DNA from: Cyclobacterium sp.
Lineage (GTDB): Bacteria > Bacteroidota > Bacteroidia > Cytophagales > Cyclobacteriaceae
NCBI RefSeq assembly: GCF_014762705.1
Contig: NZ_JABURL010000111.1
Coordinates: 62,001 to 126,000 of the forward strand
Length of the DNA: 64,000 nt
Direction: 5' to 3'
Of the stretch, positions 17,701 to 25,615 are shown one piece after another. The notes under the pieces were generated by a model. The model was not told the DNA's origin, did not search any database, and worked only from the letters and a program-made list of their open reading frames with translations. The stretch's first letter is position 1; each line of letters opens with the position of its first letter. The position numbers and the translations under genes are program-made.

Positions 17701-19446
17701 CGCATGTTGCTTACATCCGTAGACGGACGAAAACGGGATGTTGCACCCACTTCCTATGCGGATTTACTTGCGGCAATTGACAAGGAGAATCGAGTCCGAA
17801 GTTTTTTCGATCTGTTTACCGCTATCAAAGATGCAGTAAGTTTTGTCGTGCACACCGTGGAACAAGTGTATGAATCGGTCAAAGAAACCATTCGCGTAGC
17901 TGTTATTTACATCACGGATGCTGTGAATAATGTAACAGCATTTGCCATACATACAGTACAACATGCCGTAGAGGCGGTAAAAGGAGTCCTTGCCAAGGTG
18001 GGTGCCACCGTCGAGGGAGCTATAAATTTTGTCAAGGCGCTATTTGACTGGGAGGATATCCTGGAGACGCAGCAATTCACTGAAGAGCTATTAAAGTCGG
18101 TAATGACATCCACTCGTGCAAATCTCGCGACGACCAAAACGAAAACCGTTGCCTGGACACAAAACCTTAAACTGGAGACCCACAATTGGCTTGAAAACTT
18201 AAAGTCCAGCGCCAACCAACACAAGTCGGCTATAAAGGAGGATGCTGTTCCCGGAAAGCGATCGAATGTAAAAGGTACTTATATCCAAAATATGGTGGGA
18301 TCACACGGAAAGGATGCCGTTTTGGACGGAGATGAGGGGGGAGGGCTAGATCCTGGTCAATCCCAGCAACAACTAGATAAAATTCACACTGACCATACAA
18401 CCAAAGTAGAGCATATCAATGGGGCTCTCGGCAACCTCCACCTGTTCTCCGGGACTGAATTCAGTATGGAGGTAATCGTCGATCGGTTGATAGAATTATT
18501 TGAAACCATTGCAGATAATCTTTTTGACTTAATGATAGCCGGACTGGAATGGTTCTTTGATCAACTGGCCCTCTTGCTGGAAGAGCTGGATAAAATGCTG
18601 GCTTACCGCGTGGATATTCCTTTAGTTACCCGCCTTTATGAACATGTCATCATGAAGGGCAATGGCTCTCAGCTTACGCTCTACAGCCTTTCAGCTTTAT
18701 TGGGAGCGATCCCTACCACGATAACTTATAAGTTGGCGACCGGGTCTGAACAGGGACCCTTTTACGGAGAAGAGCTTTCCAGGTACCGGAATGTTCTTGG
18801 CGCCGCTCTACAGCCAATATCGCCAGAACAGGCAGAGAGAGACCGGCAGTTAGTCATTCAACAGAAGGCCTCGTTAGGGCTGGGAGGTTGTTTTCTCGGT
18901 TTTATTGCCATCAGCGGTATTTTCAACACCATTGTGAATGGAACTAAAATCCCATCTCTCGGATTAAAGCGAGTAACATTTGCCTTGAATGGCGTTTTTC
19001 AGCTTACCCAATTCCCGTTGGGTTCTACCTTTGCCCTGCAATCCAACCCAGCAGCGCCGGCTGCGGCAACTGAAGAGGCCATATGGGCAGCTCAGTTTTT
19101 CCCGGTTGTACTGGAAGGGCTCATCGCTTCCGATAAACTGAATGTCAACTCAGCCGCTTTAGATAAGTTTTCAGGTGTGGCCATGACCGTTTTTGGAGGT
19201 CTTCATGCGGCACTGTTTATTACCGTATTTGGATTGGAAATGACCGATTCCAATTCGGAAAAGACGGATAGTGGGATCAAGTTTGTGGCGAACCTGGCTT
19301 CTTGTGTCCCTGAATTGACCGCAATGGTTCCCAATCCTCTTGCCAAAGCACTCATAAGTGGCGTGTCCTTTACTGCGTGGGAGTTACTTAGTCTCATCCG
19401 CTATGCCAACGAAGTGAAAAACCATCATAACTTCCTGGTTCGTTGA
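14752..19446 (+). CDS. Giant LamG-domain protein with helical, partly hydrophobic C-terminus
   Basis: This is a protein of about 1,564 residues. Three LamG/concanavalin-like jelly rolls occur at about 45-225, 270-430 and 475-660. They are recognised from repeats such as SISLWANQ, HHIALTFQQ, RSVAFWIRC, SWNHVAIVE, LVELRFWSRPL, FSFELWVRI, WHHLAITIS and IAEIRLWNRALP. An immunoglobulin-like domain (about 700-850) and a polar linker follow. A long amphipathic helical region (about 1018-1100) comes next, then FDWEDILETQ near 1100, and a C-terminus with two hydrophobic helices (about 1375-1395 and 1477-1495). No signal peptide or lipobox is visible. LamG domains bind glycans or proteins; the C-terminal unit is not one I can name. 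The start is uncertain: TTG 14731 or ATG 14878 are alternatives. An injected or membrane-acting effector is possible but unproven. Confidence 0.8.
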   Translation: MYNQTGKPTRFSEFGSCSFANESINFRGSGRLVLPQIKQTYRMPTKPITELGGEVFLVSALQQFHTDACSISLWANQSTRLFYGNYDTGNSYDDTETFLDIEIQSGSIQLNFAVADYSFAVASYPLFGKGESHHIALTFQQTPDGYTISCYINAVWLGTETIQLVNGNNKAMGFLSSGPLYLGNAAPDLSQDGQFGDLQEARGSLSELHVYREVLSAERINLDALGEIPDTAAVYMNLPLDDFHYDRRQGKWLDTVQPYYPAMEKIRTDNNPVIIFERSFAHFPTQDRSVAFWIRCSEKETGVLISYGNVSNSDHPNDGGSQWILEDPTNLRLGSYSSGHQLGTGSWNHVAIVEDTTAKTTTFYLNGQPGRNPPANYVIDGVIPDQPFLLGAKQATDANDTVFTGDLVELRFWSRPLQANEIAEFSRGVIPHPNDPSNVYYNSLGAIGVHEEQNGSSTFFSPILYPNAGYPLLSSLAKMHTLHIGPAKGGMQTLAYPNLSGVEFSFELWVRITTDGYIGFGRRNVDAGNVINFSLARQGEVLILLITDPSSSQPHRFTLEVNDLELSEWHHLAITISSTAVNGYWDGKEVLVAAVSDPAHLPSLDQLYLQFGGSVGETSYMEGDIAEIRLWNRALPVGEIRHRMYHFLNGSEFGLIGRWAFENSLGRDTSSNRRHAFPVDKPEFNLPSDIDLEPVNSPYLVAQVSLLEDYHFDEEQITERNSYRVLVTAYDESDHPLTGIDLSISIQAEPNNPFQSANLLIEDSGKTEAKPIAIGQSRALTTNSRGSISFALAAEDLIAPVLRITAPFMSADHALLIFPDRQAHHQLAQVTGDDLLNKKVVMKAGGDPVPMVSEEQRESAPHVAQAIRHFMGVATEKSPQSNTPVVRPVQDRLREVVTPPDKRLYESAVASPEAYDLQSDVIAGYAVEAGQNSISRSLSVNQLPSWGFHKTGTNNFSVRETSPGNRTRYFALTDNLSYADDFTRMLLTSVDGRKRDVAPTSYADLLAAIDKENRVRSFFDLFTAIKDAVSFVVHTVEQVYESVKETIRVAVIYITDAVNNVTAFAIHTVQHAVEAVKGVLAKVGATVEGAINFVKALFDWEDILETQQFTEELLKSVMTSTRANLATTKTKTVAWTQNLKLETHNWLENLKSSANQHKSAIKEDAVPGKRSNVKGTYIQNMVGSHGKDAVLDGDEGGGLDPGQSQQQLDKIHTDHTTKVEHINGALGNLHLFSGTEFSMEVIVDRLIELFETIADNLFDLMIAGLEWFFDQLALLLEELDKMLAYRVDIPLVTRLYEHVIMKGNGSQLTLYSLSALLGAIPTTITYKLATGSEQGPFYGEELSRYRNVLGAALQPISPEQAERDRQLVIQQKASLGLGGCFLGFIAISGIFNTIVNGTKIPSLGLKRVTFALNGVFQLTQFPLGSTFALQSNPAAPAAATEEAIWAAQFFPVVLEGLIASDKLNVNSAALDKFSGVAMTVFGGLHAALFITVFGLEMTDSNSEKTDSGIKFVANLASCVPELTAMVPNPLAKALISGVSFTAWELLSLIRYANEVKNHHNFLVR

Positions 19447-19663
19447 CGCATGCTGATTGTTTCTCCTAATACCAGAAAGACAAATGGGATTTTAACAAAA
19501 TACAATACGAATTTATCTAGCTGAATGATATGATTTTAACGCGTAACTCTAAGGTAGATAGGACCCTGTCGTTGGTTCCTGAGCGACTGAAAGAAGAGTG
19601 CTTTTCTTTTTGGAGAAATTATTAGTAATTTGTTACTTATACGATTCTCTAAAATAACCATCC

Positions 19664-21124
19664 ATGCGTCCAATATTTTGTTACTTTCTGCTTTTCCTAT
19701 TTTCTTTCGCCTGTTCAGAAAAGGCCACGGAGCATCGCTTAAAAAACGAAGGATCCGAATCTGCAAAGCCAAATATAGTTTACATCCTGGCCGATGACTT
19801 GGGATATGGGGACCTGGGATTCACGGGGCAGGAATACGTTGAGACGCCGAATTTAGATAAACTGGCCGCAGAAGGAATGTTCTTTACCCAGCACTACTCA
19901 GGATCTACCGTTTGCGCCCCCTCCAGAAGCACGCTGGTTTCCGGCTTGCATACCGGTCACGCTCCAGTTAGGGGCAATTACGAAATACAGCCTGAAGGAC
20001 AGTACCCTTTGCCGGATTCCGTTTTTACGGTATTTGAATCCCTCAAAGATGCAGGCTACACCACCGGAGCCTTTGGAAAATGGGGCCTGGGATATCCAGG
20101 TTCGGAAGGAGATCCAAACAATCAGGGAGTAGATGTTTTTTATGGGTACAATTGCCAGCGCATGGGACACAATTACTATCCCTATCACCTTTGGGACAAC
20201 CAGGATTCGGTGGTTTTGGAAGCAAATGCCGGCAAAAACCTGGGGCTTTATGCACCAAACCTGATTCACGAGCAAACCCTGAAATTTATCGAAGACAATC
20301 AGGAAAATCCTTTTTTTCTGTATGTTCCAAGCATCATTCCGCATGCCGAGTTGATTGCTCCGGAGCAACAGATGGAAGAACATCTCGGACGGTTTGAAGA
20401 AACACCCTATAAGGGCGTGGACGAAGGACCTGCCTATAAAATAGGAGGTTATATGTCACAAGAAAACCCCAGGGCAGCTTTTGTGGCCATGGTCGAATTG
20501 CTGGATAAGCAGGTCGGAGAGATTCTGGAAAAACTGGACCAGCTGGGCCTGAGAGAAAATACCCTTGTGGTGTTCACCTCGGATAACGGACCTCATATGG
20601 AAGGTGGAGCGGATCCTGATTTTTTCAATAGCAATGGCCCGTACCGGGGTTACAAGCGGGATCTTTATGAAGGAGGTATACATGTACCTATGATTGCTAA
20701 CTGGCCCGGTAAAATTGCTCCGGGTAGCAGCGATCATCCTTCTGCTTTTTGGGATATGTATGCCACAATCGGAGACCTTACCGGAGCAGCAGTACCTGAC
20801 AATACCGATGGTATTTCGTTTGCTCCTGCGCTTTTGGGAAAATCGGAGGACCAAACCAAACACGAGTACCTCTATTGGGAGTTTATCGAACAGGGAGGAA
20901 AGCAAGCCATAAGAAAAGGTGATTGGAAAGCCATACGGCTCAACCTGAATAAAGATCCGAATCCTCCCATTGAATTGTACAACCTGGCCGAAGATCCAGG
21001 AGAACAAAACAACCTGGCCGCTCAGCAGCCGGAGCGGGTAAAAGAACTGAAAGCATTAATGGAGTCCAGCCACCGACCCAATCCGGTTTTTAAATTGTAT
21101 GCCTCAGAAATAGCCGGAGAATGA
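19664..21124 (+). CDS. Arylsulfatase (formylglycine-dependent, lipoprotein)
   Basis: This 486-residue sulfatase has a lipobox-like N-terminus (FSFACSEK). It carries the metal site ILADDLGYGDLG and the formylglycine signature VCAPSRSTLVSG with C84 as the residue to be modified. FGKWGLG and TSDNGPHMEGG complete the active site. It hydrolyses sulfate esters, probably on sulfated sugars, outside the cytoplasm. Activity needs a formylglycine-generating enzyme or an anaerobic maturase, neither of which is seen here. It stands alone on the plus strand and converges with the SLC13 permease gene, 103 bases away. The carbohydrate region lies about 9 kb downstream, so a shared polymer is possible. Full length and intact motifs suggest it is functional. 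Confidence 0.93.
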   Translation: MRPIFCYFLLFLFSFACSEKATEHRLKNEGSESAKPNIVYILADDLGYGDLGFTGQEYVETPNLDKLAAEGMFFTQHYSGSTVCAPSRSTLVSGLHTGHAPVRGNYEIQPEGQYPLPDSVFTVFESLKDAGYTTGAFGKWGLGYPGSEGDPNNQGVDVFYGYNCQRMGHNYYPYHLWDNQDSVVLEANAGKNLGLYAPNLIHEQTLKFIEDNQENPFFLYVPSIIPHAELIAPEQQMEEHLGRFEETPYKGVDEGPAYKIGGYMSQENPRAAFVAMVELLDKQVGEILEKLDQLGLRENTLVVFTSDNGPHMEGGADPDFFNSNGPYRGYKRDLYEGGIHVPMIANWPGKIAPGSSDHPSAFWDMYATIGDLTGAAVPDNTDGISFAPALLGKSEDQTKHEYLYWEFIEQGGKQAIRKGDWKAIRLNLNKDPNPPIELYNLAEDPGEQNNLAAQQPERVKELKALMESSHRPNPVFKLYASEIAGE

Positions 21125-21227
21125 AAAAATGCATGGTTTCATCATCCGATGGACCGTCCGCTTGAGTTCCAGACCTTTGAGACTTTTGGTAGCGTTTATT
21201 GGGCCCTCAGAAATATTCTTTCTACCA

Positions 21228-22997
21228 TTAAAGTGGCCAAATCCAAAGGATCAGGGGTACCCCCAAAGCCAGTACCAGCAGGGTTAAAGGTAATCCTGGC
21301 TTCATGTAATCTGAAAACCGATATCCTCCCGGTCCCATAACCAATGTATTGGATTGGTGACCAATGGGGGTTAAGAAAGAGGAGGATGCACCAACGGCTA
21401 TACTCATCAAAAAGGGATCAGCTGAAAGCTCCATGCTATAAGCAATCTGCAGACCAATAGGAGCCATCAATACTACAGTAGCGGCATTGTTGATCAAAGC
21501 GGAAAGTAACATGGTAGTCAACATGATGACCACCAACATGGACCAGGCAGGGAAAGTGTCTGAATATACCAACATCAGTTTGGTTACTGAACCGGCAGCT
21601 CCGCTAGTTTCGAAAGCCTCCCCAACCGGAATCATGGCACCCAGTAGAACGATGACAGGCCAATCAATACTGTTGTAAAAATCCTTTAAAGGAAGTATTT
21701 TGGTAAATACCATGGACATTGCCGCTAAAGTAAATGCTATTTCAACCGGTAACCAACCTCCCACTGCAGTACCGATTGCCAGGACAAATATGCCGATGGC
21801 CAAAAAAGTTTTTTTTGGTTTTCCAATGTCCAGACTTCTACTAGCCAAAGGCAGGCATTTCATTTCTTCGAGTGTTTCAGACAGACTCTGCTCTCGCATT
21901 TGCAGCATCAATACGTCACCTGAGCGGAAGACCTCATGATCTATTCTTTTGATAATGGTCCTGTCTCCCCGGGACAATGCCAACAAATTTACATCATATC
22001 TGGACCTCATGTGTAGGTTGGCAGCCGTTTGGCCTACCAAAGGAGAATCCGCTTGAATGATTCCCTCTGTGATGGTGATTTCCGTCTTGTCTTTGACCGA
22101 ATCTATAAAATCATCATGCCCGACCATTTCAAGCTTGGCGTTGCTGACCAATTCTTTCAGGTCTTCGGTACCGGATTCCAGAATAAGGATATCATCCTCC
22201 TTAAACATGTGGTAGGGTCCGGGAGCATGGATCCTTTCTTTCTTACGGACGATTCCCAGTACCTTGATATCGAAGTCTTTATTGTTTGTAAGTTGATGAA
22301 TGTTTTTACTGACTAAATCAGAATCGGCAGTGACCCTCACCTCCGTGATATAGTTTTTTATCTGGAATAAGTCCTCACCGGATTGTTTCGACCTCCTGGT
22401 AGGGAGCAATCGCCAGCCAACCAGGGAAATAAAAACCAATCCGGAAATAGCCAGGCTTGCACCAACAGGAGCAAAGTCAAACATATCGAATGCCGGTCCT
22501 CCGTTGGTGGAGCGGAAAGCAGCAATAATAATATTGGGAGGGGTACCGATAAGGGTGGTCAATCCCCCAAGCAAGGAGGAAAAAGCAATGGGCATTAATA
22601 CCAGGGAAGGCGGATAATCATTTTTTCTGGCTATTTGAATGGCCACAGGCATGAATATGGCCAAGGCACCCACATTGTTCATGAAACCTGATAATAGAGC
22701 CACAATTCCGGACATGGATGCCACCTGAAGGGTCATATTGCTTCCTACACGGTCCATTACCCGCACTATGAGGTTGACTATTCCGGAATTTTCCAAACTT
22801 TTACTGACGATTAAAACCGCCGCTACTGTGACCACCGCAGGATGTCCAAAACCAAGAAATGCCTTCTCAAAAGGAATTAAACCAAGTATGGCCAGGATGA
22901 TCAGGGCAAGTAGTGCCACCAGATCATACCTTAATTTACCCCAAATAAAAAAGATCAGGGAAAGGCCCAGAACGGAAAATACAATAATTTCCTCCAT
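21228..22997 (-). CDS. SLC13-family anion permease with two TrkA-C domains
   Basis: A 589-residue membrane protein. An N-terminal group of helices (LSLIFFIWGKLRYDLVALLAL...) leads to the permease signature TLIGTPPNII. About 160 soluble residues follow, holding two TrkA-C-like domains (for example DSDLVSKNIHQL...KEDDILILESG and ADSPLVGQTAANL...SGDVLMLQM). A second group of helices ends in TPIGHQSNTLVMGPGGY. Members carry sulfate, dicarboxylates or similar anions, driven by sodium or protons. The adjacent sulfatase makes sulfate a reasonable guess, not evidence. It starts only 9 bases after the acyl-CoA dehydrogenase gene, so they are probably co-transcribed. Confidence 0.9.
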   Translation of the reverse strand: MEEIIVFSVLGLSLIFFIWGKLRYDLVALLALIILAILGLIPFEKAFLGFGHPAVVTVAAVLIVSKSLENSGIVNLIVRVMDRVGSNMTLQVASMSGIVALLSGFMNNVGALAIFMPVAIQIARKNDYPPSLVLMPIAFSSLLGGLTTLIGTPPNIIIAAFRSTNGGPAFDMFDFAPVGASLAISGLVFISLVGWRLLPTRRSKQSGEDLFQIKNYITEVRVTADSDLVSKNIHQLTNNKDFDIKVLGIVRKKERIHAPGPYHMFKEDDILILESGTEDLKELVSNAKLEMVGHDDFIDSVKDKTEITITEGIIQADSPLVGQTAANLHMRSRYDVNLLALSRGDRTIIKRIDHEVFRSGDVLMLQMREQSLSETLEEMKCLPLASRSLDIGKPKKTFLAIGIFVLAIGTAVGGWLPVEIAFTLAAMSMVFTKILPLKDFYNSIDWPVIVLLGAMIPVGEAFETSGAAGSVTKLMLVYSDTFPAWSMLVVIMLTTMLLSALINNAATVVLMAPIGLQIAYSMELSADPFLMSIAVGASSSFLTPIGHQSNTLVMGPGGYRFSDYMKPGLPLTLLVLALGVPLILWIWPL

Positions 22998-23006
22998 AAA
23001 TTAAAA

Positions 23007-25304
23007 TTACATGGCTATGGGGGCTGAAAGGCATGAATCGGGTATGTTAAAGGCATTGACCAGGGGCACAGCATCCTTTCGTATTTCCCAGCAAAGTTGA
23101 TTGACCATCTTTCTGATGGCCTTGGTTTTCACGCCTTCCATATAGCCTTGTTCCAGATACCAACCCTTGTGTTGTTCCATTTGGTATAAGGCAAAAAGGT
23201 CACAAAGTTTTTTCAGCACTTTTTTAATTTCGGGGTCACTTTCGCTGGCTATTTTCTCCTGGAATTTTTCAAGCACGACCCTTTCAATAAAGGCCTCCCC
23301 AAGGGTAAGCAAATGGTGCTGGGATACATTGACTGCATCAAAGGGATCCATACCTTCATCCATGAGCCTTTTTAGCCTTTTTGCCGCCGAATCCAGAATG
23401 CTGCTTTCCCGGTATTCGAACGCACTTAGGTGGAAGTCAGGATCCAACAGGTGATGTTCATCGGTATTCCGGATAATCAGCGGATTTTTTTCCGTGATAC
23501 TAGTCTTTGTTTTTGAGGCAACATAATTGATGATCGTAAAAATATTCATGTTCTCAAATTGCTCCTTGTAGGCACTCAAACGGCTTTTGGCCACCAACTG
23601 GAGCAATACAGTGTTGTCTCCCTCGAAGGTGGTATAGATGTCAGTATCATTTTTTAAGGCATCTATCCGGTTCTCCGACAAGTATCCCTTTCCTCCGCAG
23701 GCTTCCCTGCATTCCTGCAAGGTGGCGGTATTGTGCCAGGTCACATAAGCCTTCATTCCTGCAGCCAGAGCCTCGATTTCTTGCATTTCCTCCTCTTTGC
23801 GTCCTAAAAATCTGGCCGTAACGTACTCCAGGGCAAAATGACAGGCATAGGTTTTGGCCAATAAGGGAATCAGTCTTCGCTGGTGCATGCGGTAATTGAG
23901 AATGGGTATTTCTTCCCCTCCCTCAGGACCAAATTGACGGCGTTTGTCCCCGTACCTGACCGCAATGGTCAGACCGGTTTTTGAAGCAGCGTTTGCCGAT
24001 CTGGGTATGCCTATTCTTCCGCCCACCAGGGTGCCAAGCATGGTGAAAAAACGTTTGTTATCCCCTGCGATGGGGCTTTGAAATTTACCTTGTTCGTCTA
24101 CTGAAGAAAACCGGTCCAGCATGTTTTCCTTTGGTATGACCACCTGATTAAAGGAAATCAACCCATTGTCTACTCCGTTGAGGCCCATTTTTCTGCCACA
24201 ATCCTCAATGCCAATTCCCGGGAGAATATTTCCTTCCTGATCTCTAAGAGGTACCACAAAGGTGCTGACGCCATAATCTTTGCCGCCTATAATCAATTTG
24301 GCAAAAACTGTTGCCATTCTGCCATGCATGGCTGCATTGCCGATATACTCTTTCCGTGCATTAATATGTGGTGTATGTATTGTGAATGTCCGGGCTTCAT
24401 TGTCATAGACAGCTGTTGTTTCAATGCCTTTAACATTGGATCCGTGGTTTGTTTCCGTCATGGCAAAACATCCGGGAAGTTCAAGCTTGCCTATGCTGCT
24501 GAGGTACCGATCATGGTGTCTTTTTGTTCCCAGGGATAGGATGCTCATGCCCCAAAGCCCAAATTGAACTCCAAATTTGATCACCATGCTCAAATCCCTG
24601 TAGCTAAGTGTCTCCATTACCGTAAAGTAGCCCTCCATGTCATCTTTACCACCGTAGGCTTCAGGAAATCCGATAGCACCGTATCCCTCATCAGCCAAAA
24701 TCTTACACCAGTTCAATACCTGATTTCTGTATTTTTCTAAATCATCAGGTTGGACATAATCAAATTCTTTAGTGGCAATAAATGCTTTCAATTCATCGAT
24801 AAGTGGCTTTCTGTTTCCATCCAAAATGGAAGTCAGTTCCCCTACATCAAACCCTTGTTGGGTTTGGTAGCTGGTGGAAATATTATGGTGTTCCGATTTA
24901 AAAATAAGGGCTGCTGATTTACCGACTATGCCCAGCTGTTTTTCCAAGGCTGCCAACTCGCTTTTCACCTTTTCCAAAGGAAAAGTATGTGCTTCCTCAG
25001 GGGCATCTTTTGAAAGCAAATCAATGCCAATAGCAGAAAGATCCGGATAGGTCTTATTTTCCTGCACCGCTCCTTTGATGGTTTGCCACCATGATTCCAA
25101 TTCCTCCCGGTCAGGTGGTGATTGAGGGCTTAATTTTTCTTTCAGGTACTTCCGGTCCGCATCACTGAGCCAATCAATTTCTTTTAAAAATCGCCTTAAA
25201 GCTGTCAGTTCCTGATCGCTGATAAGGGTGTCAGACCATACCACATACAGAATGGGTAACAATAAAAGACTACCTGGACTGGGTTGAGAGAGGGTTTGTT
25301 GCAT
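23007..25304 (-). CDS. Acyl-CoA dehydrogenase/oxidase-like flavoenzyme with extra N-terminal domain
   Basis: The 765-residue protein has about 110 N-terminal residues resembling a TerB-like helical module (LLPILYVVWSDTLISDQELTAL). It then continues as an FAD-dependent acyl-CoA dehydrogenase. The flavin-binding block is CFAMTETNHGSNVKG; the C-terminal part has EACGGKGYLSENRID and TFEGDNTVLLQL, wording closer to acyl-CoA oxidases than to short-chain dehydrogenases. It likely catalyses the first beta-oxidation step on long or branched acyl-CoA, in the cytosol. The catalytic glutamate position lies in the TFEGDN region. It precedes the SLC13 gene on the minus strand. Electron acceptor and chain-length preference cannot be read from the sequence. 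Confidence 0.9.
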   Translation of the reverse strand: MQQTLSQPSPGSLLLLPILYVVWSDTLISDQELTALRRFLKEIDWLSDADRKYLKEKLSPQSPPDREELESWWQTIKGAVQENKTYPDLSAIGIDLLSKDAPEEAHTFPLEKVKSELAALEKQLGIVGKSAALIFKSEHHNISTSYQTQQGFDVGELTSILDGNRKPLIDELKAFIATKEFDYVQPDDLEKYRNQVLNWCKILADEGYGAIGFPEAYGGKDDMEGYFTVMETLSYRDLSMVIKFGVQFGLWGMSILSLGTKRHHDRYLSSIGKLELPGCFAMTETNHGSNVKGIETTAVYDNEARTFTIHTPHINARKEYIGNAAMHGRMATVFAKLIIGGKDYGVSTFVVPLRDQEGNILPGIGIEDCGRKMGLNGVDNGLISFNQVVIPKENMLDRFSSVDEQGKFQSPIAGDNKRFFTMLGTLVGGRIGIPRSANAASKTGLTIAVRYGDKRRQFGPEGGEEIPILNYRMHQRRLIPLLAKTYACHFALEYVTARFLGRKEEEMQEIEALAAGMKAYVTWHNTATLQECREACGGKGYLSENRIDALKNDTDIYTTFEGDNTVLLQLVAKSRLSAYKEQFENMNIFTIINYVASKTKTSITEKNPLIIRNTDEHHLLDPDFHLSAFEYRESSILDSAAKRLKRLMDEGMDPFDAVNVSQHHLLTLGEAFIERVVLEKFQEKIASESDPEIKKVLKKLCDLFALYQMEQHKGWYLEQGYMEGVKTKAIRKMVNQLCWEIRKDAVPLVNAFNIPDSCLSAPIAM

Positions 25305-25615
25305 GCCTTTGGTTTTGGTTTTTATTATTCTTAAAAAGATAAGAAAATAATTCTAACCAATTCAAATATCTTACCAAAAGTTAAACCTGGATTGTGTTTT
25401 AGTTTTTCTGTAGTGGGAAAGGTTGAAATTGCAATAAAGCCAGGGAGTTTGGAGGCTCCACAAAAAACCTGCACCGAAGAGACTGATTTTGTCTCGGGCT
25501 CAGGCTACAATCTTTGTACGCCCTTGTATAGAATTCCTTTTGCAAAATTCGGGTTAAAAGTTTGGAATTGAAAATAGGTAATTCAATTTCCTAATTCATG
25601 GGGAACGAATAAAAA
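25305..25615. other. Gap between two minus-strand genes
   Basis: These 311 bases contain no gene-like frame. They hold one copy of a dispersed palindromic element (25425-25495). The remainder, next to the dehydrogenase start, is AT-rich and probably contains its promoter, but only a weak -7 match (GATATTTG on the minus strand) was seen. Confidence 0.5.
25425..25495. repeat. Copy of a dispersed imperfect palindrome (degenerate)
   Basis: GAAATTGCAATAAAGCCA at the left and CTGATTTTG at 25483-25491 match the arms of the better preserved copy at 38679-38774 (GAAACTGCAAGAAAATCA and CTGATTTTG). Both are followed or flanked by the phrase AG(G)GAGTTT/AGGTAGTTT. A GAGAC/GTCTC hairpin lies at the right end. 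The outer right arm has decayed. Confidence 0.45.
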
